From the IMG/VR virus record IMGVR_UViG_3300032278_000149, positions 1-20,978 of that record: a stretch of 20,978 nucleotides of DNA; one strand, 5' to 3'. This DNA is from a virus. Shown in pieces: positions 1-5,616 of the stretch. Both the position numbers and the translations under genes were made by a program. Each line of letters opens with the position of its first letter. The first letter of the stretch is position 1. The notes under the pieces are model-generated. The model ran no database searches, had not been told where the DNA came from, and saw nothing but the letters and a program-made list of their open reading frames with translations.

Positions 1-113
1 GTGCCTCCGGGGTCGTCGGTGGTATCACTGACGTCCGCCGAAATGAATTGATCGTCGGCTGACAAATTGCCGCTAGTTAGTTCGTCTAGTTCTTCAATTT
101 GTTGGTCTGCCAC
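1..113 (-). CDS. Probable phage tail-fibre/adhesin-type protein, N-terminus only (cut by left edge)
   Basis: A leftward frame stays open to the left edge, so only about 37 residues are visible. The GTG at 113 is the preferred start because GGAGG lies six bases upstream; the ATG at 119 directly abuts that GGAGG and is too close. The acidic N-terminus reads IEELDEL and then VSDTTDDPGG. This resembles phage surface or tail proteins that open with an I-x-E-L-x-E-L segment, an acidic patch and a VDVSDTT-type segment (family pattern from memory). Its start overlaps the end of the upstream membrane-protein gene by 20 bases, which suggests translational coupling. The function rests on a short N-terminal pattern and is tentative. 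Confidence 0.5.
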   Translation of the reverse strand, partial: MADQQIEELDELTSGNLSADDQFISADVSDTTDDPGG

Positions 114-474
114 GTGCATCCTCCGGACGATATATTTCAATGTCGCCAATATTATCAACTGCATCGACGTCAGGGGATGACACGCGCGACACGTTGGATA
201 AATGCGGCCACGCCAACGCACCACCGGCCCCGATCAGCGCTGCTATTGCCAGTTGGGCCAGGCCGTTTACCATCGGCTGTGCAACGTGATGGTGTATTTC
301 GTCCCCAACTCTCACGCCCATGTCCGAATCGTCAAGAATACCCAGCTCGCTATTGACCCCGAATGTTTTGTTTTGGAGTCGGCTAACCAGGTTTCTGACG
401 CTTTTCCGTTGGGCCTGTAGATGATCCAGCGCCGCCGCGCGGTCCGCTATTTCGAGCTGTTTCGAGGTCGACAT
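94..474 (-). CDS. Small single-pass membrane protein, unknown (holin-like possible)
   Basis: A protein of about 126 residues from the ATG at 474; a GTG at 480 would add two residues and neither start has a good ribosome site. The first half is charged and probably helical (KQLEIADRAAALDHLQAQRK). An acidic GDEIHHH segment follows, then one hydrophobic stretch (LAQLAIAALIGAGGALAW) that should span a membrane, and an acidic tail. Position next to the secreted protease and a probable surface protein would suit a lysis or virion-associated role, but no family is recognised. Its first 92 bases overlap the end of the preceding gene in another frame, so the exact start is uncertain. Confidence 0.5.
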   Translation of the reverse strand: MSTSKQLEIADRAAALDHLQAQRKSVRNLVSRLQNKTFGVNSELGILDDSDMGVRVGDEIHHHVAQPMVNGLAQLAIAALIGAGGALAWPHLSNVSRVSSPDVDAVDNIGDIEIYRPEDARGRPTN

Positions 475-622
475 ACGCACCGTCTACCAGCCGGATATCT
501 GCAAGCCGTTGCGCGGCCCATTGGGTGACGTTTGGTCGTGGAGTTTGGTCGAGAAATGCGGACTCCGCCACGAATTGATCTTGTGCCTGCGCGCTATACA
601 ACAATAGCTCATCCCACGTCAC
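383..622 (-). CDS. Small hypothetical protein
   Basis: A frame of 79 residues starting with GTG at 622, three bases after the upstream stop, with a GGGG tract about nine bases upstream. The first 50 residues (TWDELLLYSAQAQDQF and onward) have an ordinary soluble composition. The last 30 are rich in Gly, Ser, Pro and Arg and overlap the start of the next gene. That low-complexity tail may exist only because the next gene is encoded in the other frame. No family is recognised; the tight spacing supports real translation. Confidence 0.4.
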   Translation of the reverse strand: MTWDELLLYSAQAQDQFVAESAFLDQTPRPNVTQWAAQRLADIRLVDGAYVDLETARNSGPRGGAGSSTGPTEKRQKPG

Positions 623-625
623 CTA

Positions 626-826
626 CTACGTCCCCACGGGTGGTTGCAGCGGTCCGCGCACCTCACGCGCACCGAGGCTTTCCTCTAGGCTGACGCCACC
701 GGCTAGATGGTCGTAGTCTTGCGCTTTAGAAATCGTGATAAAATTATTCTGTGCGATCGCGCCGGACTGCGCAATCTGGCCCATGTTTTGTTCCATGAGT
801 AGTTGAAATTTTGACGATTCTGGCAT
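626..826 (-). CDS. Small hypothetical protein with Gln/Asn-rich helix
   Basis: A protein of about 66 residues. The ATG at 826 is chosen because GGAG stands eight bases before it. A GTG at 925 in the same frame would add 33 residues but overlaps the protease gene and has no clear ribosome site. The protein has a helical, Gln/Asn-rich stretch (LLMEQNMGQIAQSGAIAQNN) and ends in SLEESLGAREVRG. I do not recognise the family. It lies between the secreted protease and two further small genes in a leftward operon. Confidence 0.45.
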   Translation of the reverse strand: MPESSKFQLLMEQNMGQIAQSGAIAQNNFITISKAQDYDHLAGGVSLEESLGAREVRGPLQPPVGT

Positions 827-884
827 GCTTGTGACTCCATCTAGTTCGATTTCTATAAACCCATTCCCGACGGTGGCCACAAAT

Positions 885-1823
885 TTATTCGCCTCTTGTG
901 AATTTACGAATGCGGAACGTGCCACCGGGACTCACATATTCACTATCGATCAGTTTCCCGTCACGGTCGTACACCTCGACAGTATGACCCTTTGGCGGTG
1001 GCAGCGCGGCCACTACCTGTGCCACGATAGCCGACAACTGATCTGTCGTAATCTCGCCGGGTCGTCCCTGTGGGCCTATTGGTCCAACCGGTCCACGTAT
1101 TGTACTGGGGGGGACATCCGCCGGCGGCGCAATGATCTGTTTTTTGGGGGGGTAATCGAGGCGCGGAGTACACTGGCGGCAAGAGTCGGTCAGGTCATAG
1201 CTATGCCGGCCGGCCCATGTTTCCAAAAGCCGGCGCACGTGCCGCACTGGTGTTGAGGCTGATGCGCCGCGCGCATCAGCTCCCCAGTTTAGGCCGACCA
1301 ATCGTCCCCGCAAAAATAGGCCCGCACCGCTATCACCACTCACGCTGCGGATACCAACTGCAAACACCTCAACAGATCCGTTGCGGCCGGTATCAGACAT
1401 TAGCTGGCCGCGGCCCAGTTTGGCACGTCCGGAGCCACCATATCCTATCATTGTCAGTACCTCACCCACGTCCGGCGGGATGTCCGACATCTGAACATAC
1501 GGCACCTCCCCTGATTGGACGTAGCACAGCGCCACATCCGCCGGCCGGTCAAACGCGATCACGTGAGCAGCCCACTGCTGGCCGTCATCACTCACAACCT
1601 GAAGGTCATCGGCCAGTCTGTGGCCGACGACATGGCTATTAGTAGCCACAATCCTGGGGTGTATGCCGACCGCAGTACCTCCTGAGCGCTCACCGTTATG
1701 AAACGAGGTCCAGATCCGAAAACTGGCGGCGGCTGGTGTGTGGGCCTGAACATGATTGCACCTACCCAACACAACACACATAGCCATTACGACCGCGGAT
1801 ATTAATAGACTATTTTTTTGCAT
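885..1823 (-). CDS. Secreted trypsin-like serine protease with collagen-like segment
   Basis: This 312-residue protein has an N-terminal signal peptide (charged start, hydrophobic residues 5-20, possible cleavage after VQA at 25-27). A trypsin-type domain follows with the full triad visible: His64 in ATNSHVV, Asp96 in PADVAL and Ser165 in SGDSGAG. A CxxC lies at 215-218. A short collagen-like run (GPVGPIGPQGRPGE, 244-257) precedes a C-terminal domain of about 55 residues. The product should be an exported or virion-surface peptidase; Gly-X-Y runs in phage proteins often form trimeric stalks. The gene overlaps the nuclease gene by 14 bases and may be coupled to it. Alternatives are an accessory envelope protease or a virion entry protein. 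The fold and catalytic residues are clear, the role is not. Confidence 0.8.
   Translation of the reverse strand: MQKNSLLISAVVMAMCVVLGRCNHVQAHTPAAASFRIWTSFHNGERSGGTAVGIHPRIVATNSHVVGHRLADDLQVVSDDGQQWAAHVIAFDRPADVALCYVQSGEVPYVQMSDIPPDVGEVLTMIGYGGSGRAKLGRGQLMSDTGRNGSVEVFAVGIRSVSGDSGAGLFLRGRLVGLNWGADARGASASTPVRHVRRLLETWAGRHSYDLTDSCRQCTPRLDYPPKKQIIAPPADVPPSTIRGPVGPIGPQGRPGEITTDQLSAIVAQVVAALPPPKGHTVEVYDRDGKLIDSEYVSPGGTFRIRKFTRGE
1788..1810. repeat. 23-bp imperfect direct repeat, copy 1
   Basis: A 23-bp sequence inside the first codons of the serine protease gene recurs at 2157-2179 with a single mismatch (position 17 of the repeat, A here and C in copy 2). The two copies are read in different frames, so protein similarity does not explain the match. 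Copy 1 lies just inside the protease start, where the upstream nuclease gene ends. Confidence 0.6.
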
Positions 1824-2175
1824 CGAATATCTCGTCTAAAAGTTTCCATGCGAGGCCGTTGTTCCACCACTCGCTAGGCACCCAATAGCACCTCCATCCC
1901 AATAGTTGTGCGGAATTGAGTTTCTCGCAGTCGGCAGCATATCCCAGTCCTCGCGTATGACGGCCAGATGTGAACGTGCCTCCCTGTATTTCGATGGCGA
2001 TCTTTTCATTGGGCCAGGCCAGATCGTATCGCCATTTACGCTTAGAGTGGAAGCGGTATTCGCACTCCGGAGCTGGGTAACCCATCAGGGCAATCAATTT
2101 TGCCACCTGTTCCGAGTTGCCGCTAGTTAGTCGGCAGGCTCCCTCAGTAGCGCGACTACGACCGCGGATATTCAT
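1810..2175 (-). CDS. Phage endonuclease, PD-(D/E)XK-like
   Basis: A protein of about 121 residues from the ATG at 2175; longer starts would overlap the upstream gene by up to 149 bases. The core reads WRYDLAWP, then IAIEIQGGTF, SGRHTRGLGY, DCEKLN and LGWRCYWV. The Asp, then Glu-x-Gln arrangement and the following GRHTRG/GW motifs match a small phage nuclease family with the restriction-endonuclease fold, related to Vsr/DUF559-type enzymes (established pattern). Such proteins are usually found among phage replication and recombination genes, where they may resolve branched DNA. It overlaps the upstream gene by 20 bases. The nuclease fold is likely; the substrate is unknown. Confidence 0.7.
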   Translation of the reverse strand: MNIRGRSRATEGACRLTSGNSEQVAKLIALMGYPAPECEYRFHSKRKWRYDLAWPNEKIAIEIQGGTFTSGRHTRGLGYAADCEKLNSAQLLGWRCYWVPSEWWNNGLAWKLLDEIFDAKK

Positions 2176-2647
2176 AGACCAGATCCCGCGCTGAGGCTTC
2201 CGACTTCCACGCTTCGTAGCCCTCCACAGACTGCCAACGGCCGGAGGCATGCTGTGGAGGCCGGCTTGGGACAGTTTGGCCTGGGTATCTGCTCGCGAAA
2301 TCACGCGCCACCAATGGGTACAACTCAGACTCGGAAATCTTACAGCTACCTGTCTGAGTCTTCAGCCGCGAAAACCATACGGCCCGGAGCCTCTCCCATT
2401 CGAGCGAATAGTCAGTCCTAGATTTGTTTCCAACTGTTTCGCGCAGCGCCGACAAAATCTCAGATACGCTGGGGAAATAACGGTTTTGTCTGATTATTCT
2501 ATCAACCGCTGCCAACGTCTCTTCACAGCTCGCACCCGTCCTGTTTACTTCTTGAAAGTAAAGATTCTGTCGGCTGGGAGCTAGGTTAGACTTTCCGAAC
2601 GCGTCACATAGACGACCAAGAAATGGCGTGAAATCACTTTTCCTCAT
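2156..2647 (-). CDS. Replicative helicase loader-like protein (G39P/DnaI type)
   Basis: A protein of about 163 residues from the ATG at 2647, with GGAG about ten bases upstream; an earlier start at 2686 is less likely. The N-terminal half (FTPFLGRLCDAFG, then YFQEVNRTGASCEETLAAVDRI and RYFPSVSEIL) follows the helical pattern of phage helicase loader/inhibitor proteins such as G39P: a Y-F-x-x-L-type helix, a run of short helices and a FP-S-x-x-E-I motif. The C-terminal half is charged and unassigned. Its position beside a nuclease and a probable recombination protein supports a role in replication initiation. The assignment is by pattern only. Confidence 0.5.
   Translation of the reverse strand: MRKSDFTPFLGRLCDAFGKSNLAPSRQNLYFQEVNRTGASCEETLAAVDRIIRQNRYFPSVSEILSALRETVGNKSRTDYSLEWERLRAVWFSRLKTQTGSCKISESELYPLVARDFASRYPGQTVPSRPPQHASGRWQSVEGYEAWKSEASARDLVYEYPRS
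2157..2179. repeat. 23-bp imperfect direct repeat, copy 2
   Basis: The partner of 1788-1810, 22 of 23 bases identical. This copy spans the start codon of the nuclease gene and the last codons of the helicase-loader-like gene. The two copies thus bracket the nuclease gene. Confidence 0.6.
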
Positions 2648-2798
2648 TTTGCGCGCACTCCGGGTGCATACAACCGCTAAGGTCACCCCCGCCCGCAGTG
2701 CGCCTTAGCACCATCACCACCACCGGAGGCATCTGAACGGATACGATCCGAACATAAGGGGTCAAGCCGACTCAAACTACCACCAGGGGCTGTAAGCG
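2648..2798. other. Intergenic stretch, small palindrome only
   Basis: There is no credible gene here. One short hairpin (CGGAT-acg-ATCCG, 2738-2750) is visible, without a T-run on either side. The strand read by the flanking genes has a TTGACC followed at a suitable distance by TATCCG, which is too weak to call a promoter. Confidence 0.4.
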
Positions 2799-3134
2799 CT
2801 AGCCGGCAATGCGCACTGCATGTCCACCCGCAATCATTTTTTGCGACACGCTCTCACTATCACCATCAACATAAAAATCAGCCAGCCACCTGCCGAAAGA
2901 ATCCGACTTTTCCGTCCGAACGATAAGCCGCGCACCCTTGAGGCAGGCGGTCAAATAATCCGTCGCTGCCAGTCCTCGCGACCTATCGGCACCCCGTGGC
3001 TCAGCTGCGTCTATACCCAGTAGCCGAAATCGCTGTCGGGTTTGGATCCTGAATCCCAAGTCAACAACACAATCAACGGTATCACCGTCTACGACCCGCT
3101 CGAGCGAGCAATTGTATTCGTAATTAAAACCCAT
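2799..3134 (-). CDS. Staphylococcal-nuclease-like endonuclease
   Basis: A 111-residue protein of the thermonuclease (SNase) family, which cleaves DNA or RNA at exposed strands with calcium. Catalytic positions align well: VVDGDTV (14-20), Arg37 in FRLLGID, Asp42 and Glu45 in DAAEPRG (spacing as in DTPE of nuclease A), and Arg82 in FGRWLAD. It is shorter than secreted nucleases and has no signal peptide, so it is a compact intracellular phage form. It overlaps the end of the upstream gene by 11 bases, so the two are probably co-translated. It probably acts in DNA processing or host DNA breakdown. Confidence 0.85.
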   Translation of the reverse strand: MGFNYEYNCSLERVVDGDTVDCVVDLGFRIQTRQRFRLLGIDAAEPRGADRSRGLAATDYLTACLKGARLIVRTEKSDSFGRWLADFYVDGDSESVSQKMIAGGHAVRIAG

Positions 3135-3861
3135 CAGATTCTCGGGTCAGTTCATCGCGCCTCGATTTCCCACACGCTATTATTTTCGTTTGCTCAGCTG
3201 CGTCTATTTTATTTCGCATCGATTTAAAATCCGACATGACTGCGTCCAGCGCGTCATCATCCTCGGAATCCCCTATGCGTTTGCCCCACCACTCGGAATG
3301 CGTCAACGTCCGCACGTCGGCCAGCTCCCTCAGTTCACGGGCGGTCGTAACGTCGGACCTGATCTGGCTGGCCGTTTCTGCCAACTGCGCGGTGGCAGGC
3401 ATTTCTTCAAATGGAGTTACCTCAAATCCTGCTAAGGACATCACCCAACTCAGGCACAACCTGAACGACTTTCCGGTGGCGCGAGTTACGGCCATGCTAC
3501 GCCTCGCGTAGCGGGGCCGGCGCGCCCAGTCCGGTTCATCGGCCCCGACCAAACTCGATGCGCCGCTGACCACTGAGCCATCGCTGAGTCGTATTATCTC
3601 GACGCGCGCGTGAATCGAGCCATCTTGATCTTCTGTTATTTCTTTCTCTCGGGGCATTAGGCCGCACATATTACCAAGCAAGACCCATCCCTCCACGTGC
3701 ACGTAATCCCGCGACGAAATTTTCGTGAATAGCCGCTGCTTGATTATCACGGCCTTGAGCTGATCGGCCAGAGACGTAGCCACCTCGATACGGTGCAACG
3801 TCGGCACGTCCAAAAGTCCCTCCCCTGAGCGCTGCCGGTCAATTATCTCACCATCAGTCAT
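3124..3861 (-). CDS. Conserved phage early protein, possibly recombination/ssDNA-related
   Basis: A 245-residue soluble protein, first in the leftward early operon. It contains DYVHVEGWVLLGNMCGLMP (about 53-71), a stretch on a modified or dosed ligand (LSDGSVVSGASSLVG) and the signature YARRSMAVTRATGKSFRLCLSW followed by LAGFEVTPFEEMP. I recall this signature from a widespread phage family found beside replication and recombination genes, but its biochemical activity is not known to me; a Rad52/ERF-like annealing role is a guess. The gene lies only 12 bases after a hairpin plus T10, so its expression should depend on read-through of that element. It is followed by an overlapping nuclease gene. 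Confidence 0.6.
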   Translation of the reverse strand: MTDGEIIDRQRSGEGLLDVPTLHRIEVATSLADQLKAVIIKQRLFTKISSRDYVHVEGWVLLGNMCGLMPREKEITEDQDGSIHARVEIIRLSDGSVVSGASSLVGADEPDWARRPRYARRSMAVTRATGKSFRLCLSWVMSLAGFEVTPFEEMPATAQLAETASQIRSDVTTARELRELADVRTLTHSEWWGKRIGDSEDDDALDAVMSDFKSMRNKIDAAEQTKIIACGKSRRDELTRESDGF

Positions 3862-3873
3862 ACTTGCTCGCGC

Positions 3874-3924
3874 AAAAAAAAAATCGGTGGTGTGGCCCCT
3901 CGCTACAAGAGATTACACCACCGA
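3874..3924 (-). terminator. Intrinsic terminator-like hairpin with T10, in leader of early operon
   Basis: Read on the minus strand, TCGGTGGTGT (3924-3915) can pair perfectly over ten bases with ACACCACCGA (3893-3884), leaving a 21-nt loop, and is followed at once by ten T (3883-3874). This is the form of a rho-independent terminator. It lies between a strong promoter and the first gene, with only 12 bases to the ATG, so it cannot be just the end of an upstream operon. It must control the operon's own leader. Confidence 0.75.
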
Positions 3925-3952
3925 CCGTAATCGGTTTTTGTTAGCGAGGGGC
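3895..3952 (-). promoter_or_regulatory. Competing antiterminator hairpin in the same leader
   Basis: On the minus strand GCCCCTCGCTA (3952-3942) pairs over 11 bases with TAGCGAGGGGC (3905-3895), and can extend by three pairs past one bulge. Inside it, GATTAC and GTAATC (3932-3927 with 3916-3911) can form a second 6-bp stem. The loop holds the left arm of the terminator hairpin. Only one base separates the end of this stem from the right terminator arm, so the two complete structures should exclude each other. That is the layout of an attenuator or riboswitch expression platform. No known riboswitch aptamer is recognised. Confidence 0.65.
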
Positions 3953-3959
3953 GGGTCCA

Positions 3960-3987
3960 ACTATACCCAGCGCCAAAATCGTGTCAA
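3960..3987 (-). promoter_or_regulatory. Strong sigma-70-type promoter for early operon
   Basis: On the minus strand a perfect TTGACA (3987-3982), a 16-bp spacer and TATAGT (3965-3960, one mismatch to consensus) are present. Transcription should begin near 3953, at the first base of the antiterminator stem, giving a leader of roughly 90 nt before the ATG at 3861. Confidence 0.75.
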
Positions 3988-4008
3988 TGTCATAACGTTA
4001 CTACGTGG

Positions 4009-4227
4009 TCATTCTGCCGGCGTCAGCAGCCGATCCTCGAGCGCGGCAATCCTGGCCTGGTAAGTCTCGCGCTCGGCTCGCCAATGGGCCTCTCGAACCC
4101 AGGACTGCCAAACAAAAAATGCGACCAAAAGCGCCATCGGCCCGGCGCTCGAGAACAATCCCGCCCAATCGGTGAGCGCCACCGCGGCCAGGCTGGTAGA
4201 GCAAATTGCCAAGCTTGTTGGGTGCAT
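4009..4227 (-). CDS. Small membrane protein, holin-like
   Basis: A 72-residue protein. A moderately hydrophobic N-terminus (LAICSTSLAAVALTDWAGLF) leads into a clear transmembrane segment (GPMALLVAFFVWQSWV, 29-44), then a charged helical tail (REAHWRAERETYQARIAALEDRLL). This organisation is common in small phage membrane proteins of the holin or lysis-accessory type, but the sequence matches no family I can name. It lies alone on the minus strand between a terminator-like hairpin and the early promoter. The ribosome site is weak. Confidence 0.5.
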   Translation of the reverse strand: MHPTSLAICSTSLAAVALTDWAGLFSSAGPMALLVAFFVWQSWVREAHWRAERETYQARIAALEDRLLTPAE

Positions 4228-4261
4228 GTCGGATCCGGAGGGCGTACTGGGGGTTCAAAAG

Positions 4262-4296
4262 GCAGGGGGTGACGCGCGATGAACGTCACCCCCTGC
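4262..4296 (-). terminator. Leftward terminator-like hairpin
   Basis: GCAGGGGGTGACG (4262-4274) and CGTCACCCCCTGC (4284-4296) form a perfect 13-bp stem with a 9-nt loop. On the minus strand it is followed by CTTTTG, a short T-run, so it could end leftward transcription. It lies just upstream of the small membrane protein gene and could block late or antisense transcripts arriving from the right. On the plus strand no T-run follows. Confidence 0.6.
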
Positions 4297-4372
4297 TGCT
4301 GCAACATCATCACCGGCATCATCGTACCACCCCACCGGCAATCGGGACGACCCGGAATAATAATATGTTGTG

Positions 4373-4385
4373 GTGTTGACAACAC
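4373..4385. promoter_or_regulatory. Palindromic operator candidate overlapping -35 box
   Basis: GTGTTG-A-CAACAC is a perfect 6-bp-half-site palindrome that covers the -35 element of the rightward promoter. A protein bound here would block RNA polymerase. The HTH protein encoded at the end of the same operon is the obvious candidate. A second, looser inverted repeat (GTGGTG/CACCAC) flanks the -10 region. Confidence 0.55.
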
Positions 4386-4404
4386 TATATGGTGGTGGTA
4401 CATT
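4376..4404 (+). promoter_or_regulatory. Rightward promoter for the regulatory operon
   Basis: A perfect TTGACA (4376-4381), a 17-bp spacer and TACATT (4399-4404, four of six consensus bases). The start point should lie near 4411, giving a leader of about 45 nt before the ATG at 4455. Confidence 0.6.
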
Positions 4405-4454
4405 TACACCACTGAAGTACACGGCATCATCACCACCACCACGGAGTCGAAGCA

Positions 4455-4883
4455 ATGACATTTTGTGAACCACGAGTCGTCAACGGAACGAGCTACGAGA
4501 ACCACGTCGGCGGACCGATCACATGGGACATTCAAGCGAGGTTGTCGGCAACGGCTCTCGTCGAGGTACGATCGCAACACGCAAAGGGGTCTGGGTGGCA
4601 GTCAGGACCGGACCGGTATGTTGCTGTCCAGATCGTACCGGCCGGCCAAGATCCGCTATTGTCCCTAAATTCGCGCGTTGCAAAATGCCGCGGGATCGAA
4701 ATCAGGCAATTCGGTGAGGGCTATTCGAATCGGACCGGACCGCGATCGTCACTAGGTATGGCGATTGCCGATGCAGAGGAATTCGCCGCCGCGCACAACG
4801 CATTGGTGGCGCGTGATTTCTCGAGCAAGACGGCGCGGGCGTATCTCCGGCACAATGGCGAAGGGCCGGCGGAAAGAAGCTAG
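4455..4883 (+). CDS. Small conserved phage protein, unknown function
   Basis: A 142-residue protein starting at ATG 4455, with GGAG eight bases upstream. The central part reads DRYVAVQIVPAG, LNSRVAKCRGIEIRQFGEGY and RTGPRSSLGMAIADAEEF. I recall similar short proteins in environmental phages, without an assigned function. The fold looks like a small alpha/beta domain with a C-terminal helix. It is the first gene of the rightward operon that ends with an HTH regulator, so a role in early regulation or host takeover is plausible but unproven. A hairpin with a T-run follows directly. Confidence 0.6.
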   Translation: MTFCEPRVVNGTSYENHVGGPITWDIQARLSATALVEVRSQHAKGSGWQSGPDRYVAVQIVPAGQDPLLSLNSRVAKCRGIEIRQFGEGYSNRTGPRSSLGMAIADAEEFAAAHNALVARDFSSKTARAYLRHNGEGPAERS

Positions 4884-4898
4884 TCGCTCGACTACGTA

Positions 4899-4924
4899 GC
4901 CGCGCAAGGAGGCGCGGCAGTTTT
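4899..4924 (+). terminator. Terminator-like hairpin inside the rightward operon
   Basis: GCCGCGC (4899-4905) pairs with GCGCGGC (4912-4918) around the loop AAGGAG, followed by AG and TTTT (4921-4924). It could be a partial terminator that lowers expression of the two downstream genes. The loop itself is a ribosome-binding-site consensus. Confidence 0.55.
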
Positions 4925-4951
4925 CCGCATACTCACTATTTCAAGGCGATC

Positions 4952-5323
4952 ATGATGACAAACAACGAAAAGCAGGTTGCCAGCTATTTACGCGATCACG
5001 GTAGTAGATTCGATGGTGGCGGCAAAGCCAGCCGCGCGGAACTGGCCACACAGTGGATGGATTGTTTTTCCGATCCGTTCGAGTGCGCAGACTGGATGGC
5101 CGCAGGTTTTTGGTGCCCGCAAACCGCGTGCGCTGTGTCGTATCTTGGGATACGTCCAGCCGACGTTGCCGCGCTTTGCGCCAACCTGAGCGATCATGTG
5201 CTCGACGGAATAGAAACGGATCCGGTATACGCATTCTGCAACGGCGATCTCGATGAAGACGTGCTAAGGGACAACGACGACGCAAGGTCTGACGACGATT
5301 GGCCGGATGACTCATCCCATTAG
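4952..5323 (+). CDS. Acidic hypothetical protein
   Basis: A 123-residue protein from the ATG at 4952, with AAGG five bases upstream. The N-terminal part (EKQVASYLRDHGSRFDGGGKASRAELATQW) looks like a helical domain. The middle is rich in Cys and Trp (MDCFSDPFECADWMAAGFWC). The last 35 residues are dominated by Asp (DGDLDEDVLRDNDDARSDDDWPDDSS). Such acidic tails occur in DNA mimics and protein inhibitors, but no family is recognised. It lies between two hairpins and upstream of the HTH gene. Confidence 0.5.
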   Translation: MMTNNEKQVASYLRDHGSRFDGGGKASRAELATQWMDCFSDPFECADWMAAGFWCPQTACAVSYLGIRPADVAALCANLSDHVLDGIETDPVYAFCNGDLDEDVLRDNDDARSDDDWPDDSSH

Positions 5324-5341
5324 AACGAAGTGGCACCGCCG

Positions 5342-5366
5342 ACCGGCCCTGCGAACCAGGGCCGGT
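5342..5366 (+). promoter_or_regulatory. Perfect 10-bp hairpin before the HTH gene
   Basis: ACCGGCCCTG (5342-5351) and CAGGGCCGGT (5357-5366) form a perfect, GC-rich stem with a 5-nt loop. No T-run follows on the plus strand. It may stabilise the upstream message, reduce read-through into the HTH gene, or serve as a protein-binding site. Confidence 0.5.
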
Positions 5367-5397
5367 TAACAGTTCCACCAGAATTGGAGGATGTGTA

Positions 5398-5616
5398 ATG
5401 CTAGAACACGACTTGCGGGATGCTATCCGGGAAGCGCACAGAACCATATCACTGAGAAAACTGGGGCGGGAAGCCAATGTCGATCACGCCCGGCTCTCGA
5501 GATTTTTGGCGCGAAAAGCACCTCTCACGCTCGCGCAGGCCGGCGCTCTTGCCGAACACCCATTGTTGTCGCTGCAATTGACGCAGGTGCCTCACGTCGA
5601 TACCGGCCCCACGTGA
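5398..5616 (+). CDS. Small HTH DNA-binding protein, probable repressor
   Basis: A 72-residue protein with an excellent start: GGAGG seven bases before the ATG at 5398. Residues 18-39 (SLRKLGREANV then DHARLSRFLAR) form a helix-turn-helix of the XRE/Cro type, followed by a conserved-looking helix (LTLAQAGALAEHP). Proteins of this size and fold are usually Cro-like regulators. The palindrome over its own operon's -35 box suggests autoregulation. Its end overlaps, head-on, the last 25 bases of the late operon. Confidence 0.7.
   Translation: MLEHDLRDAIREAHRTISLRKLGREANVDHARLSRFLARKAPLTLAQAGALAEHPLLSLQLTQVPHVDTGPT

Noticed and set aside
67-2131. Identical 15-base string at 67-81 and 2117-2131
   Set aside because: A 15-base match can arise by chance in 21 kb; both copies lie inside coding sequence encoding the same short LTSGN peptide, with no flanking similarity.
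2687-2798. Weak promoter (TTGACC and TATCCG) on the minus strand in the gap before the helicase-loader-like gene
   Set aside because: The -10 element has only three consensus bases and the operon can be read from the strong promoter at 3960-3987.
4300-4445. CATCATCACC/ACCACC runs resembling iterons
   Set aside because: The units are irregular in length and spacing and overlap the promoter; they do not form a convincing origin.
4023-4473. Minus-strand frames across the control region 4228-4454
   Set aside because: They run through the terminator hairpin, the operator and the rightward promoter, and their sequence is low in complexity with runs of Tyr, Pro and Gly.
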